Positions 33,537 to 42,379 of a stretch of 64,000 nt of DNA are shown one piece after another. Below the pieces are notes generated by a model, which was given only the letters and a program-made list of their open reading frames with translations, had not been told where the DNA came from and did not search any database. The position numbers and the translations under genes were made by a program. The first letter of the stretch is position 1. The number at the start of each line of letters is the position of its first letter. This stretch comes from Patescibacteria group bacterium (GTDB lineage: Bacteria > Patescibacteria > Paceibacteria > Paceibacterales > UBA10102), in contig JANBVJ010000001.1 in NCBI GenBank assembly GCA_024239055.1, positions 310,001-374,000 on the forward strand, in the 5' to 3' direction.

Positions 33537-34354
33537 TTTATCCTAGCGCGCCGATGCGCTCCTAAATGACGAACATATGGCGCCTCATGGTATCCAATAA
33601 TACCACTTTTATATCCTCCTTTTCGAACCTTAAGAGCATACTCATACGCTGTGAAATATAAAGCAAAAGGATAAAAGCGCAAAAATAGCTCCATTTTTGT
33701 AAGATAGGGATTAAAAGCAAAAATACGATTGTACTCAGCGTATCCTTTATCTTTCTCTTTGGCTCCTACATATTCTCGCTGATTGATGGGTTCTCTATAT
33801 GCCAATATCTGACCAAGAGTAGAATCCTGCCTTAATAATGTCATCATCTTCATTATGGGAATTGGACGTAAAAATTCCCAGTCGTCTTCACAATGAAAAA
33901 CAAATTCGCTTTCAACTTCGCTGTAAATTCTGTTAAGAGAATAGCCAAGACCCCTGTTCTTCGTATTTAAAAGCTTAAGGTCAAATCCTTTAAGGTTTTC
34001 AATATAGCTGCGTGTCTCTTGAGATTCGGGGTAGTCATCAATGATAAACCATTTTGTTTTTTTATCATCATACTGAAAATACTTTCTCAGGCTTTCAATG
34101 GTTTTTTGTAAATACTCTTTTCTTCCAGCTGACGTAATAATAATGGTAACTTCATTATTCTTTAACTTCTTGCCAGAAAGCTTTGACTTTAAAGATTTTC
34201 TTAGCGAATACAACTCAAAGTAAGCTAAGATAAGCTTAAGTTTATACCGGCTGAATCTGCCTGGAAATACTAACAACCGCCACAAAAGATTTCCTTCTGT
34301 AACCTTTGATTGCAGGCGTTGTTTTATTATCCGTAAAATATCTACTATCATCAT
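33533..34354 (-). CDS. GT-A fold glycosyltransferase
   Basis: A 273-residue protein with a basic N-terminal helix-rich part (1-65) followed by a GT-A domain: TIIITSAGRKEYLQKTIES, FIIDDYPES, NTKNRGLGYSLNRIYSE and FVFHCEDDWEFL, where EDDW supplies the metal-binding DxD. It ends with HEAPYVRHLGAHRRARIK, a very basic tail. It is divergent from standard GT2 enzymes. A 37-nt gap separates it from the upstream gene, the largest gap in this part of the operon. Confidence 0.72.
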   Translation of the reverse strand: MMIVDILRIIKQRLQSKVTEGNLLWRLLVFPGRFSRYKLKLILAYFELYSLRKSLKSKLSGKKLKNNEVTIIITSAGRKEYLQKTIESLRKYFQYDDKKTKWFIIDDYPESQETRSYIENLKGFDLKLLNTKNRGLGYSLNRIYSEVESEFVFHCEDDWEFLRPIPIMKMMTLLRQDSTLGQILAYREPINQREYVGAKEKDKGYAEYNRIFAFNPYLTKMELFLRFYPFALYFTAYEYALKVRKGGYKSGIIGYHEAPYVRHLGAHRRARIK

Positions 34355-34391
34355 AAACTTACCTCTTTACTCTTCCTTACATTAAGCATAT

Positions 34392-35612
34392 TCATTCCCC
34401 AAACATTTTACTCCTACTATTCAGTATATTAATGAGCGCCTTCTCAAAGCTCTCTGAAAATTTTGCTTGCGTATAATTAAAAGAGTCCATATAACTTTGA
34501 TACATTCTTTTTACGAAAATGTTTCTTGGTTCTTTTGATATTTTACTAAGATGTAATTGTAACGATTCCAAACTAATATCCTTGATAAGATGGCCAAAAT
34601 CTTTCACGTCAATATCCGCACCTGGAGACACCACAGGTACCATTCCTCTCCTCATACAACTTGTCACTGAAGAAGCCTCAGCTTCCGTACAGGAGAGTAA
34701 AATGACGTATCCACACTTAGAGGTTAAGTCACGGAATTTATCTCCTGCAACCTGCACAAAACCAACCCAGTGGATATTGGGAGAATTTGCTAAAGTTTCT
34801 CTGTAAAATGCCTCAAATTTCTTTTCTTTGGCTGGTGTACAGATGAAGAGTTCCAAATCAGGAAGCTTGCTGAACACTTCAATAAGCAAATCAAGTCCTT
34901 TTAAAATGTTGTTGGTCCCAGCAAAGTATAAAAACTTTTTCTGACTCCTCTGTTTTAAGCTCTCCAAATCAAATACAATCCGAGGATCTGTAGAATCAAA
35001 AACTTTATACATTGGCTTACCATAACTGCGGTAATCCTCCATAGAAAGATTGGTTCCCAGATAGAATATTGCATCGATATTCTTAATAGTCTCTTCTTTA
35101 TCAAAGTTTTCTAGAAAGCCCAGCTTCGGCAATAAAACATCAGGATGCCTCTGTAAAAAATAATCATGCCTCTTTTGTAAGGATTCATTATGTACAGTTG
35201 TCTCCCTAGATGTAGCGAAAAGTATTTTTGTTGCTTTATTAATATGCCCTGAAATTGCCTCATAATTTTTAAAGGCGGCTGGAGCAGCCCCAATAAAGAT
35301 ATCATACTGATCTTGAAGTTTCGTTGTATCAATATTCTTAACAGTCCTATCAATAATATCAACCCAAAAACCCAATTTGTTAAGAATTTTTGCAATCTCA
35401 AGGATATGCCAGTTGTTCACATGAGAATAATCATCGGCTATACCCCTAAATACAAAAGGATCTGTTTTATAATATAACAAAGCATGTCCTTGTTTGATAT
35501 CGCAATACTTCTGATAATTTCTAACAACCTTTTTCTTAAAAAGTCTCAAAAATATAGCTCCTCTAATACGACCTCTGAATACAAAATAAGCATTCTTTAG
35601 TTCTTTTTTCAT
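34392..35612 (-). CDS. GT-B fold glycosyltransferase, divergent
   Basis: A protein of about 406 residues with a GT-B-like C-terminal half: KFLYFAGTNNILKGLDLLIEV, LELFICTPAKEKKFEAFY, IHWVGFVQVAG and LLSCTEAEASSVTSCMRRG. The last segment aligns with the E-x7-E region, but the second Glu is replaced, so activity is uncertain. The N-terminal half has a nucleotide-fold pattern without clear motifs. I chose ATG at 35610-35612, 8 nt after the upstream stop; a TTG overlapping that stop would add four residues. The region is more AT-rich than the flanks. Confidence 0.68.
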   Translation of the reverse strand: MKKELKNAYFVFRGRIRGAIFLRLFKKKVVRNYQKYCDIKQGHALLYYKTDPFVFRGIADDYSHVNNWHILEIAKILNKLGFWVDIIDRTVKNIDTTKLQDQYDIFIGAAPAAFKNYEAISGHINKATKILFATSRETTVHNESLQKRHDYFLQRHPDVLLPKLGFLENFDKEETIKNIDAIFYLGTNLSMEDYRSYGKPMYKVFDSTDPRIVFDLESLKQRSQKKFLYFAGTNNILKGLDLLIEVFSKLPDLELFICTPAKEKKFEAFYRETLANSPNIHWVGFVQVAGDKFRDLTSKCGYVILLSCTEAEASSVTSCMRRGMVPVVSPGADIDVKDFGHLIKDISLESLQLHLSKISKEPRNIFVKRMYQSYMDSFNYTQAKFSESFEKALINILNSRSKMFGE

Positions 35613-35620
35613 TCTTACTA

Positions 35621-36391
35621 TCAAATTTTATAATAATGCCTAACGGTTTCAAGCCGTAAAATCTTACTCCACTCTTCTTCGCTTAAATTTTGACAAATAA
35701 TTATATGACCCCTAAATTTATTCGGAGGTATGTTTCCAGCTTCTGCAAGAGAATAATTAGGTACTAAAATACGATGTTTATCTAAATGTACATTTTCCTT
35801 TATAAAATCAATACCCAAATTTATTTTACTGCCATCTTCCATAGTATAAGAATTAAATTTAAATTGAGGATTACCAAATACCTCAAAATCATCAATCATT
35901 ATAATAGCCTTTTGAAGTTGATTAACTGCCTTTAATTCATTATTAATAGGGATCATTGGACCTGAATGAGCATCTAAAAAGAAGAATGGAAAATTACCTA
36001 ACTTATTTTCTTTAACAATCTGTGGAATAATATCGGAAGATGAACCTTTTATAATTTTTACATTGAAAGATTTTCTCAAACGCCATTTGCTTTCCTTAAG
36101 AAGATCTTCTCTAATTTCAATAGTAAATACAGGAATTTTAGGAAATACTTTTGAAAGAAATAAAGTCGTAGTTCCCCTAAAAGTACCTGTCTCTACAAAA
36201 GATGTGAAATCAAAAGTTTTTGATAATTCACTTACCAAATCCTGCCATACTTTATCTCCATGAAAGGCATCTTTTTTATATCTTCTTAAATAATAAGGAA
36301 CTGAATTTCTTATAACTCTAATTAAAGTTTGAATAAATCTATACATTCTTGGATTACTTTTAATGAATCTTTTTATTTTTGGAATAATCAT
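35621..36391 (-). CDS. Class I SAM-dependent methyltransferase
   Basis: A 256-residue protein. SFVETGTFRGTTTLFLSKV (about 64-82) is a motif I of the cephalosporin-hydroxylase/CmcI or Methyltransf_24 type, followed by VFTIEIREDLL, FFFLDAHSGPMIPINNELKA and IIMIDDFEVFGNPQFKF, which carry the metal or substrate acids expected in that group. It overlaps the following transferase by 4 nt. Likely target is a hydroxyl of a sugar or lipid-linked sugar; this is inference. Strongly AT-rich (many AAA, ATT and TTA codons). Confidence 0.72.
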   Translation of the reverse strand: MIIPKIKRFIKSNPRMYRFIQTLIRVIRNSVPYYLRRYKKDAFHGDKVWQDLVSELSKTFDFTSFVETGTFRGTTTLFLSKVFPKIPVFTIEIREDLLKESKWRLRKSFNVKIIKGSSSDIIPQIVKENKLGNFPFFFLDAHSGPMIPINNELKAVNQLQKAIIMIDDFEVFGNPQFKFNSYTMEDGSKINLGIDFIKENVHLDKHRILVPNYSLAEAGNIPPNKFRGHIIICQNLSEEEWSKILRLETVRHYYKI

Positions 36392-37413
36392 TTTATCTTT
36401 ATGTTATTTTTTATTGTTTCAATAAATTCTAAAAATCTTTCAAAATTAATATCAGGAGAACAATTAATATCAATATACTTCTTTAAATTGCTGCTCATTT
36501 TATTACGCAAATCAGGACTCTGTATTAGTTTTTCCAATGCGTCATACCATCCCTCTTTGGAATACACCAGAGAACCAGAGTGACCATCCTGGATAAGTTG
36601 AGCATACGGCGGTAAAAAGTCCGCCACTACTGGAATGTGGAACTGACTGAAAGGATAAACCCTTCCTGCATTTGTAGAATATTTAAAACGTATCAAGTAA
36701 TCTGTTTCATCGTAACGCAACCAATTACGCAAAAAGGTGCTTGGCATCCTCGTTGCAAGTCTCCCTAATCCAAGATTAATAGGAATCTTTGCTGGAACTA
36801 TTCCTATATCACATTGAGTCAAATACTTATGATAATGTTCTTCAGACCACTGAATATGCTTTACCTTACATTTCTTTGGTACGTTTTTTGTCCACCTCCC
36901 CCTACTTTCAATGTTGTACATTGCCCAAAGCTCTATATTGTATTTATCTGAGAGTTCATCAAGGGCTTTACTTATTTCCTCCATTGAATTTAGATGTATC
37001 TTGTTGCCGTGGTACCCTATAATTATTTTTTCTTTCTGTATGTGTTCTTTTGAAACTTCTTTCATCTCAGAAAACATATAATAAATAACAATATTCTTGT
37101 TGTACGTTAAAAAGAAATCCCGCTGTCCAACAGAGCCGACTAAAAGAAAATCTGCTCCTCGATTCTCTGTCTCTGGTTGCCTTCCAGCAATCTTTTTTGG
37201 ATCCATAATACCTACAATAGCGCGTGGGTTTGCTCGTTTTGCCCTCGCAACATCAGAATCAGGAGCCATAAAAAGAATCAAATCGTACTTCTCGTAATGA
37301 TCCCAATCATTCCGCACCACTTCATGCCCTGCTTTTTCAAACTTTGGGATCATGTCTTCAACGCAGATCTTGGTTCCAGCTGCATTATAATTTGTATTAA
37401 AAACAACCTTCAT
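36388..37413 (-). CDS. GT4-like glycosyltransferase
   Basis: A GT-B-like protein of about 341 residues. It opens MKVVFNTNYNAAGTKICVED and has FLLVGSVGQRDFFLTY, IIIGYHGNKIHLNSMEEISK, IELWAMYNIESRGRW and a C-terminal FHIPVVADFLPPYAQLIQDG followed by GSLVYSKEGWYDALEKLIQS, as in GT4 C-domains. The usual E-x7-E pair is not obvious. I chose ATG at 37411-37413, which overlaps the TGA of fcl in ATGA; a start seven codons earlier would lie inside fcl. The sugar is unknown. Confidence 0.7.
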   Translation of the reverse strand: MKVVFNTNYNAAGTKICVEDMIPKFEKAGHEVVRNDWDHYEKYDLILFMAPDSDVARAKRANPRAIVGIMDPKKIAGRQPETENRGADFLLVGSVGQRDFFLTYNKNIVIYYMFSEMKEVSKEHIQKEKIIIGYHGNKIHLNSMEEISKALDELSDKYNIELWAMYNIESRGRWTKNVPKKCKVKHIQWSEEHYHKYLTQCDIGIVPAKIPINLGLGRLATRMPSTFLRNWLRYDETDYLIRFKYSTNAGRVYPFSQFHIPVVADFLPPYAQLIQDGHSGSLVYSKEGWYDALEKLIQSPDLRNKMSSNLKKYIDINCSPDINFERFLEFIETIKNNIKIK

Positions 37414-38351
37414 GTAATATTTTCGTGATACCACTTAATCATCTTTTTCAACCCTTCTTCAAAATTCATGCTTGCTTTAAAGTCAAACTCTTTCTCTGCC
37501 CTACCTACATCCAACCTTCTCTGAGGTTGCCCGTCTGGCTTTGATGCGTCCCACCGAACTTCCCCCTGAAAATCCATGATCTTGCAAATCAGTTCTACTA
37601 AATCTTTAATGGAAATTTCTACACCAGAACCTATATTTACTGGGTTTGAATGGTTATACTTTTCTGTCGCCAGTAAAATCGCCTCTGCGGCATCTTCAAC
37701 ATACAAAAACTCCCTTGTCGGCATTCCAGTCCCCCATACATCAATAAAATTCTTCCCCTGTTTTTTTGCTTCACCTACCTTTCTAATGAGAGCAGGAATA
37801 ACGTGAGAGCTTTGAGGGTCAAAATTATCACCTGGACCATACAGATTTACCGGCAAAAGATAAATCGCATTAAATCCGTATTGTTCCCGGTATGCTTGTG
37901 CCTGAACCAAAAGCATTTTTTTTGCCAAGCCATATGGAGCGTTTGTTTCTTCCGGATAACCATTCCAAAGATTTTCCTCTTGAAAAGGAGTTGGGGTGTT
38001 TTTTGGGTAAGCGCAAATGGTACCTAGTATCACAAACTTTTCCACCCCGGCTTTCTGGGCTGCCTCCATGAGCTGAATTCCCATAAGAGCATTGTCATAG
38101 AACAACTCTCCGGGTTTTTCTTGATTAAGTCCGATCCCCCCAACGTTTGCCGCAAGATGAATCACAATATCCTGCCCCTGTACTGCCTTTTGGCAGTTTT
38201 CCCATATACGCAAATCAAGTTCTTTGAAATTCGGAAGAGTCAACTGACTCTGTGCAACTCCTCTCAGCTCAACCAAATTCTTTACCAAATGGCTCCCTAA
38301 AAATCCGTGAGCTCCAGTAACTAAAATCTTTTTTGTGGACAAATCAATCAT
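37410..38351 (-). CDS. fcl: GDP-L-fucose synthase
   Basis: Converts GDP-4-keto-6-deoxy-mannose to GDP-L-fucose (epimerase and reductase). The 313-residue extended SDR has KILVTGAHGFLGSHLVKNL (Rossmann GxxGxxG), IHLAANVGGIGLN, the active-site NAPYGLAKKMLL (YxxxK), LPVNLYGPGDNFD and SSHVIPALIRK, all characteristic of GMER. It overlaps gmd by 8 nt, the classic pair. No GDP-mannose synthesis genes are in the window, so GDP-mannose must come from elsewhere. Confidence 0.93.
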   Translation of the reverse strand: MIDLSTKKILVTGAHGFLGSHLVKNLVELRGVAQSQLTLPNFKELDLRIWENCQKAVQGQDIVIHLAANVGGIGLNQEKPGELFYDNALMGIQLMEAAQKAGVEKFVILGTICAYPKNTPTPFQEENLWNGYPEETNAPYGLAKKMLLVQAQAYREQYGFNAIYLLPVNLYGPGDNFDPQSSHVIPALIRKVGEAKKQGKNFIDVWGTGMPTREFLYVEDAAEAILLATEKYNHSNPVNIGSGVEISIKDLVELICKIMDFQGEVRWDASKPDGQPQRRLDVGRAEKEFDFKASMNFEEGLKKMIKWYHENIT

Positions 38352-39441
38352 TGGATTTTGTCCCTATGTGAAACCCTCCATCTTTTAAATGAACCTCCTT
38401 TTTTGCTTCTTCTAGATCATGGCGGACCATTTCCTTGATCATCTCCTGAAAAGTAGTCTTATTCTGCCAGCCGAGCTTTTCTCTTGCCTTTGAGGCATCT
38501 CCCTGTAAAGATTCCACCTCTGCCGACCTAAAATATCTTGGGTCAACCTTTATCACAACATTTCCGGTATTTCTATCAATTGCTTGCTCATCTATCCCCT
38601 TCCCCTGCCAATCCAAATCAATGCCTACTTCTCTGAATGCCAATTCACAAAATTCCCGAACTGATCTCTGTTGTCCACTAGCTATAACGTAATCATCTGG
38701 CTCTGGATGTTGGAGTATTAACCACATAGCTTCCACAGAATCTTTACTGTGCGACCAATCTCGCTTTGCATCAAGATTCCCAAGATACACTGTATCCTGC
38801 AGGCCCAATTTGATGTGGGCGGCTGCTCGAGTTATTTTCCGCGTCACAAATGTTTCTCCCCTCCTTGGAGATTCATGATTGAAAAGAATTCCATTACAGG
38901 CAAAAATACCGTATGCCTCTCGATAATTTACAGTTATGTAATAACCATACAACTTTGCTACCCCATAAGGACTGCGGGGATGGAACGGGGTATTCTCGTT
39001 CTGTGGCGCCTCTCCTGGAAGGCCAGAGAATAACTCACTAGTTGAGGCCTGATAAAATTTTGTTTTCTTTGTCAAACCGAGAGTGCGAATTATTTCTAAC
39101 AATCGAACAACTCCCAAAGCATCAACATCAGCAGTATACTCTGGCATCTCAAAGGAAACCTGTACGTGAGTTTGAGCGGCGAGATTATAAATCTCATCTG
39201 GCTGAATTTTCTGGACAATACGTAATAAACCGGTCGCATCCGTCATATCTCCATAATGAAGAATAAAATTACCATTTTTTTCGTGTGGATCCTGATAGAT
39301 ATGATCAATCCTTTCGGTATTAAAAGAAGAAGAGCGGCGTTTTATCCCGTGTACCTCATATCCTTTATTAAGCAGGAATTCTGCAAGATAAGAACCGTCT
39401 TGTCCTGTTATTCCTGTTATTAAAGCTTTTTTCTGTTTCAT
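38344..39441 (-). CDS. gmd: GDP-mannose 4,6-dehydratase
   Basis: First step from GDP-mannose to GDP-L-fucose. The 365-residue SDR has ALITGITGQDGSYLAEFLL (NADP site), GIKRRSSSFNTERIDHIY, NLAAQTHVQVSFEMPEYTAD, the active site QASTSELFSG and RSPYGVAKLYGYY (YxxxK), and NHESPRRGETFVTRKI. These segments identify GMD specifically. It is directly upstream of fcl and 3 nt after a GNAT gene. Confidence 0.95.
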   Translation of the reverse strand: MKQKKALITGITGQDGSYLAEFLLNKGYEVHGIKRRSSSFNTERIDHIYQDPHEKNGNFILHYGDMTDATGLLRIVQKIQPDEIYNLAAQTHVQVSFEMPEYTADVDALGVVRLLEIIRTLGLTKKTKFYQASTSELFSGLPGEAPQNENTPFHPRSPYGVAKLYGYYITVNYREAYGIFACNGILFNHESPRRGETFVTRKITRAAAHIKLGLQDTVYLGNLDAKRDWSHSKDSVEAMWLILQHPEPDDYVIASGQQRSVREFCELAFREVGIDLDWQGKGIDEQAIDRNTGNVVIKVDPRYFRSAEVESLQGDASKAREKLGWQNKTTFQEMIKEMVRHDLEEAKKEVHLKDGGFHIGTKSND

Positions 39442-39444
39442 ATG

Positions 39445-39912
39445 TTATTTATATAAATGAAATAAATATAATTTATATATGTTATCGTCCTTTTTCTCAA
39501 ATCCCATTTTCATATAGAGATTATTTGCCGAATTTTCTGATGTAATATCTAATTTTACATGACTCATACGCTTCTCCTTAGCTAACTCAATCAAATGTTC
39601 TATTAATTTTGTGGCAATTCCCCGGCTCTGAAATTTTGGGTCTACAACCAACTCATCTAAAATACCTGTCTTCCCTGTAAACAAATTAATCTCAATTAAT
39701 CCCACAGCCCCGACAATTATTCCCTGTTTTGTCACAGCTGTAATCAAGGTATACTCTGGCCTTTCCATAGTACGAACAACATCTGCTACAGAAATTCTTC
39801 TGCCCTGTTTTTCTACAAACACATTCATTAACTCAATAATGCGTTCTCTCTCTTTCTCTTTTAAATCCTGTAGAGAAGCTGTTTTAATTGTTATTTCATG
39901 ATTGTTGGGCAT
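39445..39912 (-). CDS. GNAT family N-acetyltransferase
   Basis: A 155-residue single-domain GNAT. Acetyl-CoA motif LVVDPKFQSRGIATKLIEHL (about 89-108; QxxGxA type), IELAKEKRMSHVKLDIT and the C-terminal NSANNLYMKMGFEKKDDNIY. Its position between a methyltransferase and gmd suggests N-acetylation of an amino sugar, but many GNATs act on unrelated substrates. It resembles the GNAT half of the NUDIX-GNAT protein at the head of the operon in its terminal NxLYxKxGFE pattern. Confidence 0.75.
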   Translation of the reverse strand: MPNNHEITIKTASLQDLKEKERERIIELMNVFVEKQGRRISVADVVRTMERPEYTLITAVTKQGIIVGAVGLIEINLFTGKTGILDELVVDPKFQSRGIATKLIEHLIELAKEKRMSHVKLDITSENSANNLYMKMGFEKKDDNIYKLYLFHLYK

Positions 39913-39944
39913 AATTCAATATACGAAATGTTTTTATTCTTATT

Positions 39945-40616
39945 TTATTTCCGTTCTAATAAAAATATGGTTGAATCGGTAAAAAAGTTTAGCATCCTTT
40001 TCCTGCTAAATCCTGCCAGAACAAATTTGATGAATTTCTTTAGTTTGCTCTGATAGTCAATTGAATATCCAATATCGCGGACATTAAAACCATTCTTTTC
40101 TGCTCTATAATTTATGAAATTGATAGATTCCTCTGTATTAAAGAACCATCTGTGTCTGTCTTCTGGTTTTTCCAGAGGCAAACCATATGGTTTTGTATAT
40201 GTCCCCTCTTTCTTTCTCTCTTCAAGTGTATGCGCATGTTTTCTTCCCATAAAATAGTTCCAAGGAATCTGGGAAAGGGGGTTGGGCAAGGTAATAATTA
40301 TGTATTTATTGGAAATGCGGCATAGTTCATCAAAAATGAAATGAAACTCCTCTAAATGCTCCAAGGTATCCAATGCAAGCACCGCATCAAATTCGTTATC
40401 AGAAAAAGGTAGTGCTTTTGTGCTGTCTAAATCTATTTGAATGTCTGCTCCATCTGAAACGTCAATACCAACATATTTTATATGTTTTTCAAGGAATTCA
40501 AGCATCTGGCGCTGATCACATCCCACATCCAAAACACTGTTGATGTTTTGAAAAATCTCAGGGAAGTTCTTTACAATCCATTCTTGCCTTGTTTCTCTTG
40601 AAGTATAGAAGTTCAT
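39945..40616 (-). CDS. Class I SAM-dependent methyltransferase
   Basis: A protein of 223 residues with SVLDVGCDQRQMLEFLEKH (motif I), KYVGIDVSDGADIQIDLDST (acidic end of strand 2), PFSDNEFDAVLALDTLEHLE (motif post I with DTLEH) and KYIIITLPNPLSQIP, the Methyltransf_11 pattern. The C-terminal quarter is basic (KKFIKFVLAGFSRKRMLNF) and may attach to the membrane. I chose ATG at 40614-40616, 7 nt after the TylF-like gene; an in-frame ATG 14 codons earlier overlaps that gene by 35 nt. Confidence 0.78.
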   Translation of the reverse strand: MNFYTSRETRQEWIVKNFPEIFQNINSVLDVGCDQRQMLEFLEKHIKYVGIDVSDGADIQIDLDSTKALPFSDNEFDAVLALDTLEHLEEFHFIFDELCRISNKYIIITLPNPLSQIPWNYFMGRKHAHTLEERKKEGTYTKPYGLPLEKPEDRHRWFFNTEESINFINYRAEKNGFNVRDIGYSIDYQSKLKKFIKFVLAGFSRKRMLNFFTDSTIFLLERK

Positions 40617-40623
40617 ATATTTT

Positions 40624-41415
40624 TTATGGTTTTTGGAAATATATTGCGTTTGAGTCAATGTTAACCAGTACAGGACGTAAATCTCTCTTCAACAGAAATT
40701 CGTCTACTGCTTTCTTGCATCCTTCCCAATGGTTATAATCATCTATGATAATGTATCCCTTAGGGACTACGTTGTCATAAAGATTTTCCAATATGCATTT
40801 TGTGGATTCATACCAGTCAGCATCCATGCGCAAAATAGCGATAGAGCCAACCCTGCTCTTTGCTTTTTGTAAAGTATCTTGAAACCATCCCTTTTCCATA
40901 TGAATGCTCTCTTTTGGCAAATGTAAAACATCAAAGAACAACTCTTGAGCATATTCAAGCGGTCCCACGCATCTTCCAACAGAAACTAAGGTTCCCGACT
41001 TATTTCCTGCAGAATAGGTCTGCGCCCTCTCTCCATCTTTAATGGTAGGTTCAGGCAATCCCTCAAAGGAATCAAAAAGCCATGTATGACGCTTAGAACC
41101 AGCTTTTTCTGTCACGTACGCCATTACCGCAACAGCTCCACCCTTCCACACCCCACATTCAACAAACGCACCCTCAAGCTTTTCCTCTTCGACTTTCTCT
41201 GACAAATCATAAACATTGAATAACCGTTCAAATCCAATCATGGTATAAGGGAATACCTGCAAAAATAGTCTCAGTTTTTCAATGCTAAAGTGATAGCGCA
41301 GTAATGCCTTTTGAACAAGTCGAACTTTCAAAGACAATTGATGCACCATTCTATTCCGTTCTATCAGTCCTTTCAGCAATGCCCGTATACTAAATGTTTT
41401 TTTCGTCTGTTCCAT
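40624..41415 (-). CDS. TylF/macrocin O-methyltransferase family protein
   Basis: A 263-residue enzyme. GAFVECGVWKGGAVAVMAYV (SAM motif), HTWLFDSFEGLPEPT, LRMDADWYESTKCILENLYD and GYIIIDDYNHWEGCKKAVDE are the TylF signature; the two DD-type segments bind the metal. Relatives O-methylate deoxysugars, for example the 6-deoxyallose of macrocin, which fits a locus making 6-deoxy sugars. It starts 1 nt after the FkbM gene. Confidence 0.88.
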   Translation of the reverse strand: MEQTKKTFSIRALLKGLIERNRMVHQLSLKVRLVQKALLRYHFSIEKLRLFLQVFPYTMIGFERLFNVYDLSEKVEEEKLEGAFVECGVWKGGAVAVMAYVTEKAGSKRHTWLFDSFEGLPEPTIKDGERAQTYSAGNKSGTLVSVGRCVGPLEYAQELFFDVLHLPKESIHMEKGWFQDTLQKAKSRVGSIAILRMDADWYESTKCILENLYDNVVPKGYIIIDDYNHWEGCKKAVDEFLLKRDLRPVLVNIDSNAIYFQKP

Positions 41416-41416
41416 C

Positions 41417-42379
41417 TTATCTTATTCCTATTTTATTACCTCGTACTAAAAGAATTGACCTTACTATTTTTGCCTCATTATTCAAAAACTCTATAAGATC
41501 ACCCATTTTAATATCTTTATAGAGACCATGATCCCATCTACCCTCCTGGACAGTTCGTATAGGATTGTAACCCTTTTTTGTAATTTGCTCTGGCTCAGCA
41601 ACACCTGCTGAAATAAGGTATTTTACATAAAATCCCATTTCTCCCAACTTTCTTAGCCGTTCTTGGAAATTAAATCCTTCTTTTTTATAAACCGAAGGAT
41701 GAACCTCTATCTGTAATTTCATAGGTTTTTCTGTCTTTAAAAACTCATCCATTCCGTCTATCACCATGCTCTCATATCCCTCAATGTCCATGCGGATATA
41801 CCCTACTTTCTGTATATGTTCAAAATCATCAAGTTTTTTGCATTTCACTTCAATAGAATCAAGAATACCCTTTCTCTCAACAAAAGTGCTTAAGTTCGAA
41901 CTTTTCCCCAAGTGAAATGTTTGTACACCGTTTTCCTTTGCAGCAGCATACGGATACACGCCTACCTTTAAAGAAATATTATTTAGTTCTATGTTCTTAT
42001 TTAATATCTCAATATTCCGAGGATCTGGCTCAAAAACATAAACCTTCCCCTGCTCACCTAATAAAGATGCTTCCAAAAGAACATAATAGCCAATGTTCCC
42101 TCCAATATCCAAAACATGCATATTATCTTCAATTTCCTGCTGCATTACCCAAGTGTCCAATATTTCTCTCGTACCACACACAAAAAGAATTCCTGATACA
42201 CCTTTTGTTTGCAAATCCAATATCATTTTATTACCATGTATCTTTTTTATCACTTCTTTTTTCCCAGTGAGTTTATAGAAAATTAACAGAAGGTAATGAA
42301 AGAAAATGGAAACTTTCGATACCCCAGTGTAGGAAAAAATACGTTCTATGTATCTTATATTTTCAAAAATTCGTTTCAT
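41417..42379 (-). CDS. FkbM family methyltransferase
   Basis: A 320-residue enzyme with HVLDIGGNIGYYVLLEASLL (motif I), VYVFEPDPRNIEILNKNIEL (motif II region) and IRMDIEGYESMVIDGMDEFL, the FkbM triad. An unusual insertion KGVSGILFVCGTREILDTWV precedes motif I. It overlaps the GT4 gene upstream by 4 nt. It is probably an O-methyltransferase for a glycan residue or a reducing-end cap; which of these is not evident. Confidence 0.85.
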   Translation of the reverse strand: MKRIFENIRYIERIFSYTGVSKVSIFFHYLLLIFYKLTGKKEVIKKIHGNKMILDLQTKGVSGILFVCGTREILDTWVMQQEIEDNMHVLDIGGNIGYYVLLEASLLGEQGKVYVFEPDPRNIEILNKNIELNNISLKVGVYPYAAAKENGVQTFHLGKSSNLSTFVERKGILDSIEVKCKKLDDFEHIQKVGYIRMDIEGYESMVIDGMDEFLKTEKPMKLQIEVHPSVYKKEGFNFQERLRKLGEMGFYVKYLISAGVAEPEQITKKGYNPIRTVQEGRWDHGLYKDIKMGDLIEFLNNEAKIVRSILLVRGNKIGIR